A stretch of DNA of 19,108 bases from JAQBFJ01 sp032123435 (lineage in GTDB: Bacteria; Verrucomicrobiota; Kiritimatiellia; UBA8416; JAQBFJ01): the NCBI GenBank assembly GCA_032123435.1, contig JAQBFJ010000285.1, forward strand, positions 1-19,108. Direction: 5' to 3'. Numbering within the stretch: position 1 is the stretch's first letter; every line of letters starts with the position of its first letter. The notes beneath the pieces are model-generated. The model was given only the letters and a program-made list of their open reading frames with translations, made no database searches and had not been told where the DNA came from. The translations under genes and the position numbers were made by a program. This document shows, piece after piece, positions 13,907 to 19,108 of the stretch.

Positions 13907-14878
13907 ATGACATATGAAAAGGCAAACACAGATTGGCTGGTATCGTGCGCGCTCGGCATCAGCACACACTGGACAGCACAGACGGCACCGAGCAAGGGAA
14001 CGGCCTTAAGCTTCCAGGACGCCGTGGACCATTTCCAGTTGAATAAATTCATCACAGCAGTTGAGGAGAGCGGTGCAAACTATGTAATATTCACCGCTGC
14101 CCACGCACTGCAGATGCTCCCCTGCCCTAATCCGGTCGTAGACAGCATTCTTGCCGGACGCACGACGGAACGCGACCTCATTGGCGAGATAGCCAATAGC
14201 CTTGCTGCTATTAACAAGAGTCTCATAGTTTACTACAATCATTCGTGCAATAGCGGCGACGATCCCGCGTGGGAACAGGCCGTGGGATACCACGACCAGC
14301 GGAAGGATCGGCTGACCGAGAACCTGTGCTCAATCGTGCGTTGGATGGGTGAACGGTACGGCCAATCTGTTCGAGCCTGGTGGTTTGACAGCGCTTATTC
14401 TCTGGATCCGTCAGGCCCGCATAATTCCGTTACCACCGATATGACTGGCTTTCAGTTCCCCTGGGAACAATTCACCGTCGCTGCCAAGGCTGGTTACGCC
14501 GGCCGACTGGTTACTTACAACGCTGGAATAGGCGAGACTTTCATGTACACGCAACACCAGGACTACTGGTCGGGAGAAATGGTCAACCTGAACATTCTTC
14601 CAGCAAGCCGGTTCACGGAAACAGGCCTTCAGTGGCATGGCTGGGCATGCCTGGAGGACCGCACCTGGGTATACGGAAACAACAGCACGAAGCCTCACCT
14701 GCCACTTTATTCAGACGATGAGATTTTACGGTACGTCACGATATGCAGGCAACACCAGGCACCAATGTGTTTCAACGTGCTTTCGTTTCAGGACGGTTCC
14801 ATGGCGGAAAACTCTGTCCGCCAGTTAGGCAGGATCACGGAAGGATTGAAAAGTCGCATGGGTACACCTGAAGGTTAA
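13907..14878 (+). CDS. Alpha-L-fucosidase-like (GH29-type fold) protein
   Basis: A 323-residue protein that reads like a short, divergent member of the GH29 fucosidase-like group. Near the N-terminus is WLVSCALGISTHW, then SGANYVIFTAAHALQM (55-70), corresponding to the GH29 strand that normally reads ...K(H/Y)HDGF; the His-Asp pair is changed here. YGQSVRAWWFDSAY (151-164) gives Asp161 as the candidate nucleophile. A closing HLPLYSDDEI...QAPMCFNVLSFQDGSMA resembles the C-terminal part of such domains. No signal peptide is seen. The open frame extends upstream to TTG 13844, but ATG 13907 has ACAGG 6 bases upstream and homology begins at once. The substrate and activity are uncertain. It lies just after the IS1380-like remnant, whose promoter may drive it. 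Confidence 0.6.
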   Translation: MTYEKANTDWLVSCALGISTHWTAQTAPSKGTALSFQDAVDHFQLNKFITAVEESGANYVIFTAAHALQMLPCPNPVVDSILAGRTTERDLIGEIANSLAAINKSLIVYYNHSCNSGDDPAWEQAVGYHDQRKDRLTENLCSIVRWMGERYGQSVRAWWFDSAYSLDPSGPHNSVTTDMTGFQFPWEQFTVAAKAGYAGRLVTYNAGIGETFMYTQHQDYWSGEMVNLNILPASRFTETGLQWHGWACLEDRTWVYGNNSTKPHLPLYSDDEILRYVTICRQHQAPMCFNVLSFQDGSMAENSVRQLGRITEGLKSRMGTPEG

Positions 14879-14957
14879 TGCGAACCGTTGACGTATCAAG
14901 GCCAGTATTGACTTCGCGTGAAATATACGGTGTACTACTCACAAAAAGGAGGCGCCT

Positions 14958-15821
14958 ATGAAATTGAACGCCATGCTCGTTACCGCAATATTACTGACCG
15001 TAGGCTTGATTAACACCCTCGCCAGAGAGGTTTCTGACAGTAAAGCCGTTGCGCCTTTACCTTCGCCAAAGGCGGAGGTGCGGATTGATCACAATTTCGA
15101 TGATCCGGCGCGCAGGGACAATTTCACGACAGTAACCCGCAATATCGTGGCAGTTTTTGAAACCCTTGTAGCGCCCCAGCCTGTTCCTGGATTAATGCCG
15201 TTCGTAATAACCCCTTCAACCGACGGTATGCCGAGAGCCAATATCGGCCAACACCAGTATAACGTGATCGTAACCTGTCTGGATGAGCCATGGGCAAGCC
15301 GCCTGTCATATCAGTTCGGTCATGAGCTTGGACACTACTGGATTGGACCCTACTCCACGTCCTGGTTCAAGGAATGTGTCTGCACGGCCCTGTCGTTTGT
15401 ATCCATTGATGAGCTGGCCAAATACTGGAAACATTTCCCACCAACGCCCTGGTGTGCCGAATGGGCGGATAACCTGCGTGACTACCACGACCGCAGAACT
15501 TTCCAACTTCAACTCGACGGTCTGGGTCTGAAGGATCTTGACGCGGCAATGATCTGGGCCCGTGAAAACGGACCGAAACTCCTCGAAACAGGGGCCGGCC
15601 TGCTCCGCGACGAAGAACAGGTTATAGCAAAAGTGATCGAACGCGTACTCCGTCGTCACCCAGGCCAATGGGCGGCTCTGCAGAAGCTGGGTGATGTCAC
15701 CGGCAAGATGGACGCGGAGGCGTTCAAAAAGTGGTACTCGCTGGTGCTGCCGGATCAGCAGGCACTGGTAGAGGATATCGCGGCTTCCCTAGGCTGTCCG
15801 ATTGGACAAGAGCTGGAATAG
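14958..15821 (+). CDS. Exported HExxH metallopeptidase-like protein
   Basis: A 287-residue protein with a signal peptide (about 1-22, LLTVGLINTLA) and a zinc-peptidase motif GHELGHYW (His122, Glu123, His126), followed 13 residues later by SWFKECVCTALSF, where Glu139 is placed like the third ligand of gluzincins (compare WLNEG in M1 peptidases). The C-terminal half is helical and has no recognised domain. GGAGG directly upstream makes the ATG at 14958 a very good start. It is 79 bp after the fucosidase-like gene on the same strand. A perfect hairpin follows its stop. I do not recognise the exact family; peptidase activity is inferred from the motif. Confidence 0.65.
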   Translation: MKLNAMLVTAILLTVGLINTLAREVSDSKAVAPLPSPKAEVRIDHNFDDPARRDNFTTVTRNIVAVFETLVAPQPVPGLMPFVITPSTDGMPRANIGQHQYNVIVTCLDEPWASRLSYQFGHELGHYWIGPYSTSWFKECVCTALSFVSIDELAKYWKHFPPTPWCAEWADNLRDYHDRRTFQLQLDGLGLKDLDAAMIWARENGPKLLETGAGLLRDEEQVIAKVIERVLRRHPGQWAALQKLGDVTGKMDAEAFKKWYSLVLPDQQALVEDIAASLGCPIGQELE

Positions 15822-15824
15822 GGG

Positions 15825-15846
15825 CTTGAATGCACACACATTCAAG
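15825..15846 (+). terminator. Hairpin after the HELGH protein gene
   Basis: CTTGAATG pairs perfectly with CATTCAAG around CACACA, starting 4 bases after the stop codon. No T-tract follows, so it may be a 3'-end stabiliser or weak terminator rather than an efficient intrinsic one. The remaining bases to 15973 show nothing recognisable. Confidence 0.4.
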
Positions 15847-15973
15847 AGATCAAGCAGATCATTTTAAGTGTCTGCCTGATCTATGCCGAACCAAGAAACA
15901 ATTCTGATTTATACTCCTGATCAGTCATCCATATTTCATGTAACACCGACAAGATTTTCCGCTGCGTATTCAA

Positions 15974-15986
15974 CCTAGCGCTGCGC
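15974..15986 (+). repeat. Left terminal inverted repeat of the IS4-family element
   Basis: CCTAGCGCTGCGC, the reverse complement of 18429-18441. Confidence 0.8.
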
Positions 15987-16041
15987 CTGACCCCGAAAAA
16001 AGTTCGGGACAAGTGATGCGGCATTTGTTATACCATGGTGC

Positions 16042-18396
16042 ATGAATACCACAATAACGATTCAGGAACGGTTGACGTGCACCGATGCAGTGGCGCTGGT
16101 CAAGGAATGGCTAAAAATGAACAAGGGGCAGAGCCGGACGGCATTGGCGCGGCATGTGTGCGAAGCGCTCGATCTGAAGGACGCCCGCGGGCAACTGCGG
16201 ATGGGTGGCGTACAGAAGGCGTTGCGAGTACTCGAGTCGCAAGGGCATTGGCGGTTGCCGAAGGTCCAAAGCGTGGGTTCTACGAAGTGGCAGCCACGGC
16301 GATTGGGTCGGCCGGTAACGCCTGCCTATGGCGTTGCCTCCCGAGTGGAGCAGGTGCAAGGGCTGTGCCTGGTTGAAGTGGGCAGCGATCAAGATGAGCT
16401 GTTTCGGACGTGGAACGAGCTGATCGAAGCCGAGCATCCCTTGCACAACAGCCGGATGGTGGGCCGGCAGTTGCGATACCTGATCGGATCCGAACAGGGT
16501 TGGCTCGGCGCCCTAGGATTCGGCTCCTGCGCGCTTCGGCTGGCGGCGCGTGATGAATGGATTGGATGGGATGAGGCAACGCGCAAGCGGTTTCAGGATA
16601 GGGTGCTGGATATGCGGCGGTTTCTGATTCGCCCGAGCGTACAGTGTGAGAACTTGGCCAGCCGGGCCTTGAGCATGGCGGCGCAACGCGTGGGGCAGGA
16701 CTTCGCGCAGCGATACGGGATCGAACCCTGGCTGTTGGAAAGTTTTGTGAACACCGAAGCGTATGAAGGCACCTGCTATCAGGCGGCCAACTGGCAGAGC
16801 CTGGGCGAAAGCACGGGGCGTGGTCGGAACGGTTCGCACGAACCCCAAGGCCCACGCAAAGAGGTCTATGTGTACGAATTGAACCGCAACTGGCGCCGGC
16901 ATATGGGCCTCGTGCCGAAGAGCGAACTAATCACGGCGCTGAGCCTGGAAGCGTCGCTGTGCAACGAGCGGTGGGTGGAAGCGGAGTTCGGGGAGGCGGA
17001 CCTGGGCCATCAGGATACGACCAAACGGCTACTGTGCATTGCCCGCGCCAAAGCATTGAACCCTTCGGCTTCGTATAGCGAGTGTTTTGCGGGAAACCGC
17101 CACGAACTGAAGGCCTACTACCGGTTCATTGGCCATAAGCGCCAGAAGATGCGCCCGGCGGGCATTCTCAGCGGACATCGCCGACAGACAATTCGGCGAA
17201 TCAAAGGACAGCGTCGTGTCTTGGTCGTGCAGGACACGAGCGATCTGGACTTCTCCGACCGGCTGCATTGCAACGATCTCGGTGACATCGGCAAGAACCA
17301 GACAGGCGCGGTCAGTCAAGGTCTGAAGATGCACTCGGCCTTGGCCCTGAGCGAGACGGGCGTGCCGCTTGGCGTGCTGAACACCAACTTCTATGCCGCG
17401 CATTTCGACAGCGACAACAGAACACAGAACCGTCCAATTGAGGAGAAGGAATCGTACCGGTGGTTGCGCACCATCGAGGATCTGCGTGAGATATCGCAGT
17501 GGGTTCCCGAGACCGAACTGATCGCCGTGGGAGATCGCGAAAGCGATCTGTTCGAGTTGTTCGATTATCGTCGTCGTAAGGCCCGCAATATTCATCTGCT
17601 TGTTCGTGCACGTTATGACCGTTGCCTGGAAGATGCGCCTCGAAAACTGTTCGCCCACTTGGCTGCATTGCCCCTGATGGGCGAAGCGCATATCGCGGTG
17701 CCGCGCCAGCGTGAGAAGAAGGGCAAGCCCAGTCAACCCGGAAGAATCGGTCTTCCGGCCCGCCGGGCCAAGGTCCATCTGCGCTGGGATAAGGTAACGA
17801 TCAGCGCCCCGAAAACCACGCAAACCCGGCACATGCCCTCGGTGGAATTGCACGTATTGCTACTGACGGAAGTCGATCCTCCAAAGGGCGCCAAACCGTT
17901 GCGCTGGGTGCTGCTGACGACCGTTCCGATTGACTCACGCAAGCAGGCCTTGCGTTGTGTGCGCTGGTACACCCGTCGCTGGCGCATCGAAGAATGGCAC
18001 CGCGTGTTGAAGACCGGTTGTCGGATCGAAGCCCATCAGCATCAGAGCGCAGAGAAACTGGCACGCGCGATCGCCATCGACACGGTCATGGCCTGGCGGG
18101 TCATGCTCCTGACTTTGCTTGGCCGTGAGGCCCCCGATCTACGTTGCGAATTGATCTTCGACCCATGGGAGTGTCGCCTACTCGAAGAACTTCAACCGCT
18201 GGTCGCGCCCGAGACGATGCGGGGGCAAAAAAAAGGGCTCTACACATCGGCACAGCCAACGTCATCCTCTCGCGCCTCGGCGGTGCGCTCAACAGAAACC
18301 GCCGCGAGTTACCCGGACCGCAGACAATCATGCGTGGGCTTCGTCGGTTCCACGACATTGGAATCGGCTATCGACTCGGGAAGGACAGAGGGGTAG
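16042..18396 (+). CDS. IS4-family transposase with N-terminal DUF4338 (DruA-like) domain, frame break near 3' end
   Basis: A 784-residue frame. Residues about 1-85 form a small helical region. About 100-285 match DUF4338, the domain of Druantia DruA: WNELIEAEHPLHNSRMVGRQ, LGALGFGSCALRLAARD, NLASRALSM, RYGIEPWLLESFVNTEAYEGTCYQAANW. The rest is a Tn5-like DDE transposase: QDTSDLDF (Asp398), VGDRESDLFE (Asp498) and the Y-R-E signature YTRRWRIEEWHRVLKTG (Tyr643, Arg646, Glu650). After residue 729, at A8 (18227-18234), the frame turns to unrelated sequence. The -1 frame continues with RALHIGTANVILSRLGGALNR...PGPQTIMRGLRRFHDIGIGY, which is the expected Tn5-like C-terminus, ending at 18422. So either a one-base insertion broke the gene or ribosomes slip there. 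No good ribosome binding site precedes the ATG. Confidence 0.88.
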   Translation: MNTTITIQERLTCTDAVALVKEWLKMNKGQSRTALARHVCEALDLKDARGQLRMGGVQKALRVLESQGHWRLPKVQSVGSTKWQPRRLGRPVTPAYGVASRVEQVQGLCLVEVGSDQDELFRTWNELIEAEHPLHNSRMVGRQLRYLIGSEQGWLGALGFGSCALRLAARDEWIGWDEATRKRFQDRVLDMRRFLIRPSVQCENLASRALSMAAQRVGQDFAQRYGIEPWLLESFVNTEAYEGTCYQAANWQSLGESTGRGRNGSHEPQGPRKEVYVYELNRNWRRHMGLVPKSELITALSLEASLCNERWVEAEFGEADLGHQDTTKRLLCIARAKALNPSASYSECFAGNRHELKAYYRFIGHKRQKMRPAGILSGHRRQTIRRIKGQRRVLVVQDTSDLDFSDRLHCNDLGDIGKNQTGAVSQGLKMHSALALSETGVPLGVLNTNFYAAHFDSDNRTQNRPIEEKESYRWLRTIEDLREISQWVPETELIAVGDRESDLFELFDYRRRKARNIHLLVRARYDRCLEDAPRKLFAHLAALPLMGEAHIAVPRQREKKGKPSQPGRIGLPARRAKVHLRWDKVTISAPKTTQTRHMPSVELHVLLLTEVDPPKGAKPLRWVLLTTVPIDSRKQALRCVRWYTRRWRIEEWHRVLKTGCRIEAHQHQSAEKLARAIAIDTVMAWRVMLLTLLGREAPDLRCELIFDPWECRLLEELQPLVAPETMRGQKKGLYTSAQPTSSSRASAVRSTETAASYPDRRQSCVGFVGSTTLESAIDSGRTEG

Positions 18397-18422
18397 ATGG
18401 AATTGCTATCGGCAGATTATAG
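18223..18422 (+). other. A8 slippery site and out-of-frame transposase C-terminus
   Basis: The zero frame reads CAA AAA AAA GGG over 18226-18237. A -1 slip on A-AAA-AAA moves into the frame ending TAG at 18420-18422, whose product has the conserved RLGG, PG and RGLRR..DI..GY residues of IS4/Tn5 transposase C-termini. The family is not generally known to need programmed frameshifting, so a mutation or homopolymer error is as likely. Confidence 0.7.
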
Positions 18423-18428
18423 GGATAC

Positions 18429-18441
18429 GCGCAGCGCTAGG
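18429..18441 (+). repeat. Right terminal inverted repeat of the IS4-family element
   Basis: GCGCAGCGCTAGG, the reverse complement of the left end at 15974-15986. Confidence 0.8.
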
Positions 18442-18611
18442 AGGTAAATACAATTTTAGTGCCTTGGTGCCGGCTCGCTCTATCCCGCCGCGGCGTGATT
18501 CCGGCAGGAGCATATGTCTAATGTCTGATGGGTGACCATCGCTGAATAATCCACCCCTTCAGACTTTTCACGCAATTCTATCAACGGCTGGCCGGTGATT
18601 TTATCATTATT

Positions 18612-18638
18612 GTAATAGCCGGCATAAGCTGGTATTAC
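18612..18638. repeat. Imperfect hairpin upstream of the Mrr-like gene
   Basis: GTAATAGCCGGC and GCTGGTATTAC pair around ATAA, with mismatched or G-U positions. There is no T-tract. The rest of 18442-18663 holds no gene I can support; a short minus-strand open stretch here lacks a start codon. Confidence 0.35.
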
Positions 18639-18663
18639 ATTACATTATGTGAAAAAGTGAAAT

Positions 18664-19108
18664 ATGAGTAAGGCAACAAACAAAGCTTTTATTGTGGTTG
18701 TTTTATTTCTGATGGGTGGGGTTATTGGCGGATGACACCAATAAGACCAATGATGTTATTCAGGTACTTCCGGTTCAGACCAATAATATTGAACAGGTAT
18801 CTCCGGATATAACTGTTGTAGATGGCATGTCCGGTTCGGAGTTTGAAAAACTGGTTGGCAGACTCATGGAAAAGCAGGGTTACGAGGTGGGTAATCTTCG
18901 TGGTTCCAATGATTATGGTGTTGATATTATAGCCAACAAAGGTGATGACCGGATAGCGGTACAGATCAAGCGCTCAAAAGACAGAATTAGCCGCAAGCCA
19001 TTAGTGATGCTGTAGCCGGCATGAAATACTACAAATGCACCAAAGCGATGGTAGTTACCAATAACCGATTTACGGAAGACGCTCAGGAATTCGCACGCGG
19101 CACAGAAT
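18664..19108 (+). pseudogene. Membrane-anchored Mrr-like restriction endonuclease, frameshifted and partial
   Basis: Three frame pieces make one sensible protein. The ATG at 18664 gives MSKATNKAFIVVVLFLMGG, a signal-anchor helix, and stops at 18735. One frame over, LLADDTNKTNDVIQV begins at about 18722 and runs through MSGSEFEKLVGRLMEKQGYEV, GSNDYGVDIIA and IAVQIKRSKDRISRK (catalytic Asp and Gln-x-Lys of the PD-(D/E)xK/Mrr family), stopping at 19015. From about 18999 a third frame continues AISDAVAGMKYYKC, AMVVTNNRF and AQEFAR, the expected end of the Mrr domain, to the window edge. So there are apparent one-base indels near 18717-18722 (G run) and near 18995-18999. They mean either a decaying gene or base errors. 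Mrr-type enzymes cut foreign or modified DNA; a membrane-anchored form is known but poorly described. Confidence 0.75.

Larger units (their letters stand above)
15974..18441 (+). mobile_element. IS4-family (Tn5-type) insertion sequence
   Basis: The element is bounded by inverted repeats CCTAGCGCTGCGC (15974-15986) and GCGCAGCGCTAGG (18429-18441), identical over 13 bases with partial similarity continuing inward (CCT..CCC type). It contains one long transposase gene. Between the left end and the gene, CCCGAA (15992-15997) and TTCGGG (16003-16008) form a hairpin that could block read-in transcription. The element is visibly richer in G+C than its flanks, a sign of recent arrival from another genome. 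I see no clear direct repeat at the outer edges, so the exact ends and target duplication remain unsure. Confidence 0.85.

Noticed and set aside
16042..17000. A Druantia defence system
   Set aside because: The DruA-like domain is part of a transposase with terminal inverted repeats; no DruB-DruE or helicase genes are nearby.
17029..17853. A 274-codon minus-strand open frame inside the transposase
   Set aside because: Antisense to the conserved DDE domain of the transposase in G+C-rich sequence, where long shadow frames are common.
18486..18650. Short minus-strand open stretch (VIPAYAGYYNNDK...) before the Mrr-like gene
   Set aside because: It has no start codon, begins in a hairpin-forming sequence and matches no family I recognise; it could be a gene relic but cannot be supported.

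Overview
The window looks like chromosomal DNA from a Gram-negative, probably anaerobic bacterium. It encodes several exported proteins with lipoprotein or Sec signals, an outer-membrane beta-barrel-like protein, a radical SAM enzyme and a corrinoid methyl-transfer protein. A corrinoid protein beside a PocR/AraC regulator, together with a GcvT-SHMT fusion, would suit uncultured-type lineages such as the PVC group (Kiritimatiellota or Lentisphaerota) or anaerobic deltaproteobacterial relatives. That placement is inference only, because no rRNA or marker gene is present.

Layout. (1) Positions 1-5092, minus strand: a folate/one-carbon cluster read folC -> gcvT::glyA fusion -> gcvPA, the last running off the left edge. 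(2) 5315-7885, plus strand: a DUF3187-type exported barrel protein, a small eukaryotic-like/Kdo-kinase-like kinase and an isoprenylcysteine-methyltransferase-like membrane enzyme. (3) 7869-12519, minus strand: five tightly spaced genes read PocR/AraC regulator -> radical SAM with winged helix -> membrane-anchored Hedgehog-like zinc peptidase -> glutaminyl cyclase lipoprotein -> MEMO-family lipoprotein. This is the most unusual part. (4) 12703-13332, plus strand: an orphan corrinoid protein divergent from the AraC gene and closed by a strong intrinsic terminator. (5) 13390-13815: an IS1380-like remnant with terminal inverted repeats and a surviving start of the transposase gene, with a second, strongly self-complementary ~180-bp element nested inside. 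(6) 13907-15821: an alpha-L-fucosidase-like protein and an exported HELGH metallopeptidase-like protein. (7) 15974-18441: an IS4/Tn5-type insertion sequence whose transposase carries an N-terminal DUF4338 (DruA-like) domain and has a frame break at an A8 run near its 3' end. (8) 18664-19108: a membrane-anchored Mrr-like nuclease gene with two apparent frameshifts, cut by the right edge.

How the genes may work together. The left cluster links folate polyglutamylation with glycine cleavage and serine/glycine interconversion. The central operon puts three exported proteins (two putative lipoproteins and one membrane-anchored zinc peptidase) under one likely transcript with a radical SAM enzyme, which suggests an envelope peptide or peptidoglycan processing module. 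The right third is mobile-element territory with decayed or acquired genes. All functions are read from motifs by eye; no database search was run.
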